Shown: positions 55,278 to 63,393 of the stretch, piece after piece
Position numbering within the stretch: position 1 is the first letter of the stretch
How the letters are laid out: each line of letters starts with the position of its first letter
The notes under the pieces: model-generated
What the model was told of the DNA's origin: nothing
The model's database searches: none
What the model saw: the letters and a program-made list of their open reading frames with translations, nothing else
Translations under genes and position numbers: made by a program
Source of the DNA: Duganella alba
GTDB lineage: Bacteria; Pseudomonadota; Gammaproteobacteria; Burkholderiales; Burkholderiaceae_D
Direction: 5' to 3'
Assembly (NCBI RefSeq): GCF_009674495.1
Contig: NZ_WKJN01000012.1
Span: forward strand, 1-64,000
DNA: 64,000 nt

Positions 55278-55919
55278 ATGGCCGCTTACCACCACACTCC
55301 CCTGGACCGATTCATTGCCGGCGCCGACAAGGCGCTGCGCGTCATCAGCGGCGTCGCCTCGGCGTCGCGGCCGACGCCGGCGGCGCGCGCGGTCGATGCG
55401 GAGATGAGCGAGGCGGAGCGCCGCCATGCGGCCGGTCTGATGCGTGTGAACCATGTCGGCGAAGTGTGTGCGCAGGCGCTGTACAACGCCCAGGCGCGCT
55501 TTGCCCGCACCGAGGCGATCCGCGAGCAGTTCGAGCATTCCAGCCGCGAGGAAGAAGATCACCTGGCGTGGACCGCGCAGCGTCTGGGCGAACTGAATTC
55601 GCACATCAGCGTGCTCAATCCGCTGTTCTACGCCGGCGCCTACGCGCTGGGCACGGTTGCCGCCGTGCTGGGCGATGCGCGCAGCCTGGGCTTTGTGGTG
55701 GAGACCGAGCGTCAGGTGGAATCGCACCTGGAAAGCCATCTGGAAAAACTGCCGCCGCAGGACGCCAAGTCGCGCGCCATCGTCGACCAGATGCGCATCG
55801 ATGAAATCGAACACGGCGCCGCCGCCCAGCGCCTCGGCGCCGCCGACGTGCCCAAGCCGGTGCAGGCGGTGATGTCGGTCATGGGCAAGGTCATGACCAG
55901 CACCGCCTACTACGTCTGA
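55278..55919 (+). CDS. coq7: 2-polyprenyl-3-methyl-6-methoxy-1,4-benzoquinone monooxygenase Coq7
   Basis: A 213-residue di-iron hydroxylase of ubiquinone synthesis that adds the C6 hydroxyl group. The iron ligands of the ferritin-like fold are visible: E62 in N-H-V-G-E-V, E92-x-x-H95 in E-E-E-D-H, an E-x-x-H in V-E-S-H-L-E-S-H, and the late D-E-I-E-H-G. The length is typical of the Coq7 class, which replaces flavin-dependent UbiF in many Betaproteobacteria. The ATG at 55278 opens at the conserved [10 protein letters not shown]. It acts on the inner-membrane quinone pool. Confidence 0.95.
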   Translation: MAAYHHTPLDRFIAGADKALRVISGVASASRPTPAARAVDAEMSEAERRHAAGLMRVNHVGEVCAQALYNAQARFARTEAIREQFEHSSREEEDHLAWTAQRLGELNSHISVLNPLFYAGAYALGTVAAVLGDARSLGFVVETERQVESHLESHLEKLPPQDAKSRAIVDQMRIDEIEHGAAAQRLGAADVPKPVQAVMSVMGKVMTSTAYYV

Positions 55920-55926
55920 GCCGCGG

Positions 55927-56814
55927 TTACGTGCCCTTCAGCGCCTGTGTGGCTTTCATCAGGTCTTTTGATGGTGGCAGGCCGAACAGGCGCGCATATT
56001 CCCGGCTGAACTGGCTCGGGCTTTCGTAGCCAACGCTGAACGCCACCGAGGTCGCGCTGCCCTGGCCGCCGATCAGTTGCGAGCGCGCGTGCAGCAGGCG
56101 GATGCGCTTCTGGTACTGCAGCGGGCTCAACGCCGTCACGGCCTTGAAGTGGCGGTGGAAGGCGGACACGCTTAACGCCGCCATCTCAGCCAGCGTCTCC
56201 ACCCTGATCTGTTCGTTGAAGTTACGGCGTATCCAGTTGATGGCGACGCTGATGCGCGACAGCGCCGTATCCGGCGATGCGATGTCGCGCAACATCCAGC
56301 CAAGCGGACCCTGCAATACCCGAAACAATATCTCCCGCTCGTAAGCGGGCGCCAGTACCGCCGCCTCGTCCGGCCGGTCGATCAGCCGCAGCATGCGGAT
56401 CCAGGCGTCGAGCAGCTCGTCGTTGACCGGCGCCACCGAAAATCCCGAACCAAACAATGTGCTGCAGATGTTGACCGGCAGGTCGCGGATCAGCGCGCCG
56501 ATGATCGCGGCGTCGAGCGTCAGGCTGACGGCAAGGTAAGGCTCGCCCGTCGCGGCTGGATGGACCGTACCCACGGCGGGCAGATCCACGGACATGACGA
56601 AGTAGGTCGCCGGGTCGTAGTGAAAGGTGCGGTCGCCCACCGTCATCGTCTTCGATCCCGTCAGGATCAGGTTGACCATCGGATCGTAGACGGCCGATAG
56701 CAGGTGCTCAGGGATCTCGCCCTGGACCATTGCGACGCGCGGGATGCCGGTTTCGGTGCGGCTGTTTCCGGCCCGCGAGGCCAGTCGCCTCAGTTCCTGC
56801 ATTTGCTGTTCCAT
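55927..56814 (-). CDS. AraC family transcriptional regulator
   Basis: A 295-residue regulator. The N-terminal part (about 20-170) is the AraC_N type cupin domain (I-P-R-V-A-M-V-Q-G-E-I-P-E-H, then Y-F-V-M-S-V-D-L-P). Two helix-turn-helix motifs follow at about 195-290 (I-R-V-E-T-L-A-E-M-A-A-L-S-V-S-A-F and A-F-S-V-G-Y-E-S-P-S-Q-F-S-R-E). Regulators of this class often control aldo-keto reductases or other detoxification enzymes. It is divergent, across 137 bases, from the oxidoreductase and NTF2-like genes, which are its likely targets. Confidence 0.93.
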   Translation of the reverse strand: MEQQMQELRRLASRAGNSRTETGIPRVAMVQGEIPEHLLSAVYDPMVNLILTGSKTMTVGDRTFHYDPATYFVMSVDLPAVGTVHPAATGEPYLAVSLTLDAAIIGALIRDLPVNICSTLFGSGFSVAPVNDELLDAWIRMLRLIDRPDEAAVLAPAYEREILFRVLQGPLGWMLRDIASPDTALSRISVAINWIRRNFNEQIRVETLAEMAALSVSAFHRHFKAVTALSPLQYQKRIRLLHARSQLIGGQGSATSVAFSVGYESPSQFSREYARLFGLPPSKDLMKATQALKGT

Positions 56815-56951
56815 CTTCAGACACTAACAGAGGCTCCGTGTGCGTGCAATGCGCGAGCAGGAATAGGCAAGCTTTGAGGAGGATCCGGTGGGTGCGCCGT
56901 CGGCCACAGCCATATCATCCGGACTCCTCTACAAAGAACGGCGGCACGGAC

Positions 56952-57935
56952 ATGAAGAAACTAATGATTTACGGCGCGGCGGGCTACACCGGCCGCATGG
57001 CGGCGCAACATGCCGCGACAGCGGGCACGCCGCTGATCGTCGCAGGACGCGATGAAGCGGCGCTGGCAGCGCTTGCCACCAGTCTCGGCGTCGAGTATCG
57101 CGTCTTTGCGCTTGACGACAGTGCCGCGATCGATCAATCGCTGGCCGGCGTCGGCGTGCTCCTCAATTGTGCTGGACCGTTCGCCGGCACGGCCCGCGTG
57201 CTGATGAAAGCCGCCATCCGCAATGGCGTGCACTATCTCGACGTCGCGGCGGAGTTGGACGGCTACCGCCTGGCCGACGTGCTGGATGCGGAAGCCAAGG
57301 CGGCAGGAGTGATGCTGCTGCCAGGCAGCGGCGGCAGCGTCGCGATGCTTGGTTGCCTGGCCGGACACACCGTGGCGCGAACCAGCAATCCAGCCAGCAT
57401 CCGCGTGGCCATGCATGTTTCAGGCGGGCTGTCGCGCGGCTCGGCGATCAGCGCGATGGGCAGCGTCACCGCTGAAACGCTGGCGTGCGCCGGCGGCAGT
57501 CTGGTTGCCCGGCCTGCCGGAGCGATACGGAAACTCGACTTCGGCAAGGGCGCTGTTGATTGCTTCCAGGTGACGCTGCCCGATCTCATCACGATATGGC
57601 GGTCGACCGGCGTTCCCGATATTGAAACCTTCGTCCATGTGACCGGTGACGGATTTCCGCAAGGCGACCTGTCGGCGTTGCCGGACGGGCCGAGCGAGCA
57701 GGAACGACTGGCTCACAGGTATCAGGCCGTGGCCGAGGTTACCAGCGCAGATGGCGCCGTGATCCGCTCGGTTCTCGATACGGTGAACGGCTACACCTTC
57801 ACGGCCACTGCCGCCGCCGAGGCGGGCCGGCGCGTGCTGGCCGGCGAGCAACGTCCAGGCTTCCTGACCCCGGCTGCACTGTTCGGCAACGGCTTCGCCG
57901 AAACCATTGCCGATACCACCATCATCAACTTTTAA
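56952..57935 (+). CDS. Saccharopine dehydrogenase-like NAD(P)-binding oxidoreductase
   Basis: A 327-residue protein with an N-terminal Rossmann domain. The cofactor motif is M-I-Y-G-A-A-G-Y-T-G (residues 4-13), followed by V-A-G-R-D near residue 31 and N-C-A-G-P-F near 77, as in saccharopine reductase-like and trans-acting enoyl reductase proteins. The C-terminal part is the more variable catalytic region. It is very unlikely to be a lysine-pathway enzyme, because no such genes are nearby. The NTF2-like gene starts 10 bases later in the same operon, opposite the AraC regulator. Confidence 0.88.
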   Translation: MKKLMIYGAAGYTGRMAAQHAATAGTPLIVAGRDEAALAALATSLGVEYRVFALDDSAAIDQSLAGVGVLLNCAGPFAGTARVLMKAAIRNGVHYLDVAAELDGYRLADVLDAEAKAAGVMLLPGSGGSVAMLGCLAGHTVARTSNPASIRVAMHVSGGLSRGSAISAMGSVTAETLACAGGSLVARPAGAIRKLDFGKGAVDCFQVTLPDLITIWRSTGVPDIETFVHVTGDGFPQGDLSALPDGPSEQERLAHRYQAVAEVTSADGAVIRSVLDTVNGYTFTATAAAEAGRRVLAGEQRPGFLTPAALFGNGFAETIADTTIINF

Positions 57936-57945
57936 GGAGTCACTT

Positions 57946-58410
57946 ATGTCATCCACACTCATCAACGCCGCCGCAGACCAACTGGCGGTCATCGATGCGC
58001 TGTATCGCTTTGCCGCCGGCATCGATCTGCGCGACCAGGATCTGCTGGCGTCTTCGCTGGCGGAAAACGCCGTATCGGACTTTCGTCCCGCCGCAGCGAA
58101 AGCCGGATTCGACTATCCGGTGATCGAGGGCAGGGCGATGATTGTGGCCGCGCTGACGGCGTCGCTGGCGACGCTGGATACCTCGCACTCGGTGTCCAAT
58201 CCGCGTGTCGCCATCGACGGCGACACGGCGCGTCTGGATGCGCTGGTGGAAGCCCAGCACGTTCCGCGCAGCGATCCCGCGCGCCATTACATGATGAAGA
58301 ACCGCTACGACGTCGAGCTGCAACGGGCGGGCGACGTCTGGCTCATTACCCGGAATACCGTCGATAACATCTGGCGCGCCGGCGATCCTGCGGTTCTGTC
58401 CGTCGTCTAG
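57946..58410 (+). CDS. NTF2-like/SnoaL family protein
   Basis: A 154-residue cone-fold protein. The start at 57946 is set by AAGGAG seven bases upstream. The segments A-I-D-A-L-Y-R-F-A-A-G-I-D and a conserved D in L-R-D-Q-D-L-L are the usual opening helices. H-S-V-S-N-P-R-V and M-K-N-R-Y-D-V-E-L form the beta sheet, typical of the SnoaL_4 type. Members act as small isomerases, dehydratases or carriers; the activity here cannot be named. Its pairing with an NAD(P) oxidoreductase suggests both act on the same compound. Confidence 0.87.
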   Translation: MSSTLINAAADQLAVIDALYRFAAGIDLRDQDLLASSLAENAVSDFRPAAAKAGFDYPVIEGRAMIVAALTASLATLDTSHSVSNPRVAIDGDTARLDALVEAQHVPRSDPARHYMMKNRYDVELQRAGDVWLITRNTVDNIWRAGDPAVLSVV

Positions 58411-58417
58411 CCGCGTA

Positions 58418-58843
58418 TCAGTCGACTTCGACGATCTCGAACGAGTGGGTGATCTCGGCGGTCTTGCCGAGCATGATGGAGGCCGAGCAGTATTTGTCGT
58501 GCGACAGGGTGATGGCGCGTTCCACCGCTTCCGGCTTCAGGCCCTTGCCGGTGACGACAAAGTGAAAGTTGATCTTGGTGAACACCTTCGGTTCGGTGTC
58601 GGCGCGGTCGGCTTTCAGCACGCACTCGCAGCCGCGGATGTCGGCGCGGCCTTTTTTCAGGATCAGCACCACGTCATAGGCGGTGCAGCCGCCGGTGCCG
58701 AGCAGCACCATTTCCATCGGACGCGGCGCCAGATTGTGGCCGCCGCCTTCGGGGGCGCCGTCCATGGTGACCAGGTGGCCGGAGCCGGTCTGGGCCAGGA
58801 AACTCATGCCCGACGGGCCATTCCAGCTAACTTTGCATTCCAT
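58418..58843 (-). CDS. OsmC family protein (YhfA type)
   Basis: A 141-residue OsmC-fold protein. The two conserved redox cysteines are C53 in G-T-G-G-C-T-A-Y-D-V and C119 in D-K-Y-C-S-A-S, the pair used by OsmC/Ohr enzymes to reduce peroxides. Two additional cysteines lie at G-C-E-C (72-74), an uncommon feature. The length and the sequence order match YhfA, whose substrate is not established. It converges with the NTF2-like gene and is divergent from rplM across a 222-base gap. Confidence 0.92.
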   Translation of the reverse strand: MECKVSWNGPSGMSFLAQTGSGHLVTMDGAPEGGGHNLAPRPMEMVLLGTGGCTAYDVVLILKKGRADIRGCECVLKADRADTEPKVFTKINFHFVVTGKGLKPEAVERAITLSHDKYCSASIMLGKTAEITHSFEIVEVD

Positions 58844-58929
58844 CGCTCATTCTCCGTGTAAAAACTTTGTCCATATTGTAATGGACCGCGCAAACCCTGT
58901 GTTTTAGCGGTCTGCGCGCCAAACCATGC

Positions 58930-58959
58930 TTGACGGGGTTGGCCGTTGCCGTTTATACT
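58930..58959 (+). promoter_or_regulatory. Promoter of rplM-rpsI
   Basis: TTGACG (58930-58935) and TATACT (58954-58959) are separated by 18 bases, a good sigma-70 promoter match. Transcription would start near 58966 and leave a leader of about 100 bases before rplM. Confidence 0.75.
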
Positions 58960-59002
58960 TGTCGGCTTTCCATTCGCTCAGGAAAGTAAATAAAAAGGCC
59001 GA

Positions 59003-59024
59003 GTCCGCTGTAACAATAGCGGAA
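59003..59024 (+). promoter_or_regulatory. Leader hairpin upstream of rplM
   Basis: TCCGCT (59004-59009) and AGCGGA (59018-59023) form a 6-bp stem with an 8-base loop in the middle of the predicted 100-base rplM leader. Ribosomal protein operons are often autoregulated through leader structures, and E. coli rplM is reported to be controlled by L13, but no family match can be claimed from this short stem. Confidence 0.35.
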
Positions 59025-59065
59025 CCACCATATGAGCGTGTATTTCTTAATTTGAAAGTCATCAC

Positions 59066-59494
59066 ATGAAAACTTTTTCCGCTAAAGGACATGAAGTCCA
59101 GCGCGACTGGTTCGTGATTGACGCGACGGACAAAGTCCTCGGACGTGTTGCCAGCGAAGTGGCACTCCGACTGCGCGGCAAGCACAAACCTGAGTTCACC
59201 CCTCACGTCGATACCGGCGATTTCATCGTCATCATCAACGCAGGCAAACTGCGCGTGACCGGCACCAAAGCAACCGAGAAGACCTACTACCGTCACTCGG
59301 GCTACCCAGGTGGCATCTACGAGACCAACTTCCTGAAAATGCAACAGCGTTTCCCAGGTCGCGCTCTGGAAAAAGCCGTCAAGGGCATGCTGCCAAAAGG
59401 CCCACTGGGCTACGCAATGATCAAGAAGCTGAAAGTGTACGCCGAAGGTTCGCACCCGCACGCTGCCCAGCAACCTAAAGCACTCGAAATCTAA
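59066..59494 (+). CDS. rplM: 50S ribosomal protein L13
   Basis: A 142-residue ribosomal protein with the family opening M-K-T-F-S-A-K, the segment [13 protein letters not shown], and the conserved G-D-F-I-V-V/I-I-N-A and [10 protein letters not shown]. The C-terminal signature M-L-P-K-G-P-L-G is present. The length is exactly that of E. coli L13. L13 is an early assembly protein of the large subunit. It forms the conserved two-gene operon with rpsI, nine bases downstream. Codon use is less GC-rich than in neighbours (many AAA and GTA codons), as expected for a highly expressed gene. Confidence 0.98.
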   Translation: MKTFSAKGHEVQRDWFVIDATDKVLGRVASEVALRLRGKHKPEFTPHVDTGDFIVIINAGKLRVTGTKATEKTYYRHSGYPGGIYETNFLKMQQRFPGRALEKAVKGMLPKGPLGYAMIKKLKVYAEGSHPHAAQQPKALEI

Positions 59495-59503
59495 GGAACT
59501 GAC

Positions 59504-59896
59504 ATGATCGGTAACTACAACTACGGCACCGGCCGTCGCAAGAGTGCAGTGGCTCGTGTGTTCATCAAATCGGGCACTGGCCAAATCATCGTTAACGGCA
59601 AGCCAGCGTCGGAATACTTCTCGCGCGAAACCGGCCTGATGGTTATTCGTCAACCACTGGAACTGACCGGCAACGTTGAGCGCTTTGACATCAAAGTCAA
59701 CGTGCACGGCGGCGGCGAGTCCGGCCAGGCAGGTGCAGTTCGTCACGGCATCACCCGCGCTCTGATCGACTACGATTCGGGCCTGAAAGGTGATCTGGCA
59801 CGCGCTGGCTTCGTAACCCGCGATGCACGTGAAGTTGAACGTAAAAAAGTTGGTCTGCGCAAAGCACGTCGCGCAAAACAATTCTCGAAACGTTAA
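59504..59896 (+). CDS. rpsI: 30S ribosomal protein S9
   Basis: A 130-residue ribosomal protein with the opening [13 protein letters not shown], the central [18 protein letters not shown], and the ending [12 protein letters not shown], whose C-terminal arginine contacts tRNA in the P site. The length is the E. coli value. A strong terminator follows about 40 bases later, so rplM-rpsI is a closed two-gene unit. Confidence 0.98.
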   Translation: MIGNYNYGTGRRKSAVARVFIKSGTGQIIVNGKPASEYFSRETGLMVIRQPLELTGNVERFDIKVNVHGGGESGQAGAVRHGITRALIDYDSGLKGDLARAGFVTRDAREVERKKVGLRKARRAKQFSKR

Positions 59897-59934
59897 TTTT
59901 TACGCTCTGGTGCGCTGCTTGCGGCGCATCACCG

Positions 59935-59970
59935 AAAAAGCCGCCGGCCTTGTGTCGGGCGGCTTTTTTT
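59935..59970 (+). terminator. Rho-independent terminator after rpsI
   Basis: AAAAAGCCGCC and GGCGGCTTTTT (stem of about 11 bp, core 59938-59945 with 59958-59965) enclose a 12-base loop and run into seven T. It closes the ribosomal protein operon. Confidence 0.92.
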
Positions 59971-60045
59971 CCATCTGGGCTACTGTCATACAGACGTAGC
60001 CGTTGCCTGATAAAATGGCACCTCACTCTCAATTAAGGAAGAACA

Positions 60046-61083
60046 ATGATCAAAGTTGGCATCGTCGGCGGCACCGGATACACCGGGGTAGAACTGCTGC
60101 GTTTGTTGGCAGTCCACCCGGATGTGGAACTGACGGCAATCACCTCGCGCAAAGAGGACGGCTTGCCAGTCGCTGATATGTTCCCATCATTGCGCGGCCG
60201 CGTGAACCTGAAATTCTCGTCGCCGGAAAACGCCGACCTGACCAAGTGCGACGTAGTGTTCTTCGCCACCCCGCACGGCGTCGCCATGGCCCAGGCGCCC
60301 GCGCTGCTGAAGGCCGGCGTCAAGGTGATCGACCTGGCGGCCGACTTCCGCATCCAGGAAAAAGCCGTCTTCGAAAAATGGTACAAGATCGAGCACACCT
60401 GCCCGGACCTGCTGGAACATGCAGCCTACGGCCTGGCCGAACTGAACCGCGAAGACATCAAGAAGGCCAACCTGGTCGCCAATCCGGGCTGCTACCCGAC
60501 CACCATGCAGCTGGGCTACTACCCACTGCTGAAAAACGGTTTGGTCGATGCCGGTTCGCTGATCGCCGACTGCAAGTCGGGCGTGTCGGGCGCCGGCCGC
60601 AAGGCGGAAATCGGCACCCTGTTCTCGGAAGCGTCGGATAACTTCAAGGCCTACGGCGTGGCCGGCCACCGCCACACGCCGGAAACCTCGGCCCAGTTGC
60701 AACGTTTCACTTCGGACAAGGTCAGCCTGATCTTCACGCCGCACCTGGTGCCGATGATCCGCGGCATGCACTCGACGCTGTACGCGCGCCTGACCAAGGA
60801 CATCAGCAACGAAGACTTGCAGAAGCTGTTCGAGGACCAATATAAGGACAGCGCCTTCGTCGACGTGATGCCGTTCGGCTCGCATCCTGAAACCCGCTCG
60901 ACCCGTGGCTCGAACATGCTGCGCCTGGCGCTGCACCGTCCGGACAACGGCAACACCGTCATCGTGCTGGTGGTGCAGGACAACCTGGTCAAGGGCGCAT
61001 CCGGCCAGGCAGTCCAGTGCATGAACCTGATGTTTGGCCTGGAAGAGACGACCGGCTTGATGCAGATTGCCCTGTTGCCATAA
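60046..61083 (+). CDS. argC: N-acetyl-gamma-glutamyl-phosphate reductase
   Basis: A 345-residue NADPH-dependent enzyme of arginine synthesis that reduces N-acetylglutamyl phosphate to the semialdehyde. The cofactor loop is G-G-T-G-Y-T-G at residues 8-14, and the active-site cysteine is C149 in [14 protein letters not shown] is the conserved substrate region near residue 205. The length is that of type 1 ArgC. AAGGAAG precedes the ATG. The rpsI-argC-erpA order is conserved in Betaproteobacteria; the genes are probably separate transcripts here because a terminator and promoters lie between them. Confidence 0.97.
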   Translation: MIKVGIVGGTGYTGVELLRLLAVHPDVELTAITSRKEDGLPVADMFPSLRGRVNLKFSSPENADLTKCDVVFFATPHGVAMAQAPALLKAGVKVIDLAADFRIQEKAVFEKWYKIEHTCPDLLEHAAYGLAELNREDIKKANLVANPGCYPTTMQLGYYPLLKNGLVDAGSLIADCKSGVSGAGRKAEIGTLFSEASDNFKAYGVAGHRHTPETSAQLQRFTSDKVSLIFTPHLVPMIRGMHSTLYARLTKDISNEDLQKLFEDQYKDSAFVDVMPFGSHPETRSTRGSNMLRLALHRPDNGNTVIVLVVQDNLVKGASGQAVQCMNLMFGLEETTGLMQIALLP

Positions 61084-61130
61084 AACCCGCTGTTTTTGCG
61101 GGGTCCGCAGCAGAACTTATGTTCAGGGTC

Positions 61131-61136
61131 TATAAT
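61131..61136 (+). promoter_or_regulatory. -10 element of erpA
   Basis: TATAAT lies 32 bases before the erpA ATG, within GGTCTATAATGGACC. This puts the transcription start near 61143, ahead of the AGGAG ribosome site. No clear -35 is seen, as is common at activated or IscR-type promoters. Confidence 0.5.
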
Positions 61137-61168
61137 GGACCCTAATTGTTTTCTCGTAGGAGTTAGAA

Positions 61169-61519
61169 ATGAATGCTGTTGCCGAAATGCCAGCCCCTAT
61201 CATTTTCACTGATAGCGCTGCTGATAAGGTCGCCCAACTGATCGAAGAAGAAGGCAATCCGGACCTGAAACTGCGCGTATTCGTGCAGGGTGGCGGCTGC
61301 TCTGGCTTCCAGTATGGTTTCACCTTCGATGAAATCGTCAACGAAGACGACACCACCATGGTCAAGAACGGCGTCCAGCTGTTGATCGATTCGATGAGCT
61401 ACCAGTACCTGGTTGGCGCGGAAATCGACTACAAGGACGACCTGGAAGGCGCCCAATTCGTGATCAAGAACCCAAGCGCAACCTCGACCTGCGGCTGCGG
61501 TTCCTCGTTCTCGGTCTAA
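61169..61519 (+). CDS. erpA: Iron-sulfur cluster insertion protein ErpA
   Basis: A 116-residue A-type iron-sulfur carrier that delivers clusters to apo-proteins. The three cluster-binding cysteines are C44 in G-G-G-C-S-G-F, and C108 and C110 in S-T-C-G-C-G-S-S-F at the C-terminus. The length and the extended N-terminus match ErpA rather than IscA. AGGAG precedes the ATG by 7 bases. It stands alone with its own promoter and terminator. Confidence 0.96.
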   Translation: MNAVAEMPAPIIFTDSAADKVAQLIEEEGNPDLKLRVFVQGGGCSGFQYGFTFDEIVNEDDTTMVKNGVQLLIDSMSYQYLVGAEIDYKDDLEGAQFVIKNPSATSTCGCGSSFSV

Positions 61520-61540
61520 GCTGTTCCAGCTTTGCCCATG

Positions 61541-61565
61541 ACGGCGGCCTTGTGCCGCCGTTTTT
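61541..61565 (+). terminator. Rho-independent terminator after erpA
   Basis: ACGGCGGC (61541-61548) and GCCGCCGT (61554-61561) form an 8-bp stem with a 5-base loop, followed by five T. Its end overlaps the stop of the convergent monooxygenase gene. Confidence 0.9.
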
Positions 61566-62646
61566 ATTTGGTGAACATCTCGACCAGACTGTGCGGCGAC
61601 TGCTCGCCGTAGAGGATGCCGTGCAGTTCCTCGGCCTCGGCGGCCGCCTGCGCGCTGCGTGGGAATAATTCCCCTTCATACGTTGTGAGCGCCGCCTCGA
61701 TGTCGCCAGGGTGGGCGACGATGGCCTTGGCCAGCTCGGCGCCGTCGAACATGGCCAGGTTGGCGCCTTCGCCAGATGGCGCCATCAGATGCGCGGCGTC
61801 GCCCACCAGCGTGACGCCCGGCACGCGCTGCCAGCGATGGTTCGAAGGCAGCGCGTGGATCATGCGCACCACCGGCGCCGTGTCGCTGGCGGTGATGAGG
61901 GCGGTCAGCGCCGGCGCCCAGCCTTCGAATTCCCCGACGACGTCGCCTTCGGCAAACCACTCCTGCGGCTTGGTCAGCGCCACATAGGCGTGCAGCACGC
62001 CAGCTGGCTCGCGGTGCGCCAGGATGCCTTTGCCGGGCGCCACAGCAAACAGCGCGCCGCCGCCCACCGCTGTCGCGCTGGCCGGATGACGCCGGTCGCT
62101 GTCGTGCAGCCAGGTCTCGACCAGGGAAATGCCCGCATACGCAGGCTTGGCATTGGACAGGAGAGGGCGCACCTTGGACCAGGCGCCGTCCGCACCCACC
62201 AGCAGGCCGCAGGTGACCGTCGCGCCGTCGGTGAAGGTCAGTTCGTGGCGGCCATCGCCGAGCGGGACGGCTTGCGCCAGTTTGCGGTTCCATTGCACCG
62301 CGTCCGCCAGCAGCGATTCCAGCAGGATGCGCCGCAACTCGCCGCGCTGCACCTCGGGCCGGCCGCCGCTGCCGTAGTCCGGATCTTCGAACAACACCTT
62401 GCCGTCCTGGTCGAGTACGCGCGTGGCCTGGCCGCCGGGATGGATCAGCGCCACGAATTCCTCGTACAGATTGGCCGCTTTCAGCGCCAGTTGCCCGTTG
62501 TGGTCGTGAATATCGAGCATGCCGCCCTGCGCGCGGGCGTTGGGAGAGGTCTCCGCCTCGTAGACGGTGGCCGCAATGCCATGCACGTGCAGCACGCGCG
62601 CCAGCGTCAGCCCGCCAAGTCCTGCGCCGATGATCGCAATATTCAT
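61564..62646 (-). CDS. FAD-dependent monooxygenase, TetX-like
   Basis: A 360-residue flavoprotein hydroxylase. The FAD-binding motif is G-A-G-L-G-G-L-T-L-A (residues 7-16). G-G-M-L-D-I-H-D-H-N-G-Q, R-G-E-L-R-R-I-L-L and the second FAD motif G-D-A-A-H-L-M-A-P-S-G-E-G-A-N are all close to the TetX order. The length is near that of TetX (about 380). The ATG at 62646 follows AGGA; the longer open frame upstream would cover the operator and TetR gene. A divergent TetR regulator suggests induction by a small aromatic compound. Tetracycline breakdown cannot be claimed from sequence alone. Confidence 0.88.
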   Translation of the reverse strand: MNIAIIGAGLGGLTLARVLHVHGIAATVYEAETSPNARAQGGMLDIHDHNGQLALKAANLYEEFVALIHPGGQATRVLDQDGKVLFEDPDYGSGGRPEVQRGELRRILLESLLADAVQWNRKLAQAVPLGDGRHELTFTDGATVTCGLLVGADGAWSKVRPLLSNAKPAYAGISLVETWLHDSDRRHPASATAVGGGALFAVAPGKGILAHREPAGVLHAYVALTKPQEWFAEGDVVGEFEGWAPALTALITASDTAPVVRMIHALPSNHRWQRVPGVTLVGDAAHLMAPSGEGANLAMFDGAELAKAIVAHPGDIEAALTTYEGELFPRSAQAAAEAEELHGILYGEQSPHSLVEMFTK

Positions 62647-62670
62647 GTGATTCCTGTGGTTAAAACAATA

Positions 62671-62687
62671 ATGGAACAATGTTCCAT
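62671..62687. promoter_or_regulatory. Palindromic TetR-type operator
   Basis: ATGGAACA-A-TGTTCCAT is a perfect 8-bp inverted repeat around one base, lying in the 84-base gap between the monooxygenase and the divergent TetR gene. Its size and position fit a TetR-family operator controlling both genes. Confidence 0.75.
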
Positions 62688-62730
62688 AAGAATTTTGCGG
62701 CAGCCGGTCAGTTATGTCAAGATAGCGCCC

Positions 62731-63393
62731 ATGGTAAAAAACACACCGCGCCGCGAGGATGCGCTGACGCGTGAGCGCATTATTGAAGAAGCGATTGCGC
62801 TGCTGGACAGCAGCGGAGAGACTGGCCTGACATTTCGCGCACTGGCCGAGCGGCTCGCCACCGGCGCCGGTGCGCTTTACTGGCACATCGCCAACAAGAA
62901 CGATCTGGTGACAGCTGCTTGCGACGCCATCGTGGCCCGCAGCCTGGGCGTGCAGCAGGCGGACGCGTCGCCGCAGGACATCATCCGCGTCGTGGCGCTG
63001 GAATTGTTTGATGCGATCGACGCGCATCCATGGGTAGGTCCGGCGCTGACGCGCGCGCCGTGGCAGACGCCGTTGGTGAGGATACTTGAGCGGCTAGGCC
63101 AGCAGATCCGCGCCCTCGGCATTCCGCAGGCCGAACAATTCGCCGCCGTTTCCGCGCTGCTGGGCTACATCCTCGGCGTCAGCGTGCAGAACGCAGCCAA
63201 TGCGCAGACCGGCAAGCAGCTGGGTGGTGACCGCGACGCCATTCTGGGGCAGGTGGCCGGCGCCTGGTCACAGCTCGATGCGGACGCCTATCCGTTCACC
63301 CGCAGCATCGCCACGCAGTTACGCGAGCATGATGACCGCGTGGATTTCCTGGCCGGCGTCGACCTGATCCTGCGCGGCCTTCAGCGCGGGTAG
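62731..63393 (+). CDS. TetR family transcriptional regulator
   Basis: A 220-residue repressor. The N-terminal helix-turn-helix is clear (T-R-E-R-I-I-E-E-A-I-A-L-L, then G-A-L-Y-W-H-I-A-N-K-N-D-L), and the W-H-x-x-N-K pattern is that of the TetR proper subgroup. The C-terminal ligand domain is alpha-helical. The ATG at 62731 opens the domain; the frame stays open upstream but has no conserved sequence. It is divergent from the TetX-like gene with a perfect palindrome between them, so a substrate-sensing repressor is the natural reading. It overlaps anmK by 13 bases, convergent. Confidence 0.92.
   Translation: MVKNTPRREDALTRERIIEEAIALLDSSGETGLTFRALAERLATGAGALYWHIANKNDLVTAACDAIVARSLGVQQADASPQDIIRVVALELFDAIDAHPWVGPALTRAPWQTPLVRILERLGQQIRALGIPQAEQFAAVSALLGYILGVSVQNAANAQTGKQLGGDRDAILGQVAGAWSQLDADAYPFTRSIATQLREHDDRVDFLAGVDLILRGLQRG

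Noticed and set aside
61564..62646. Calling the flavoprotein a tetracycline resistance enzyme.
   Set aside because: Motifs are shared by many aromatic hydroxylases of this family; substrate cannot be decided from sequence alone.
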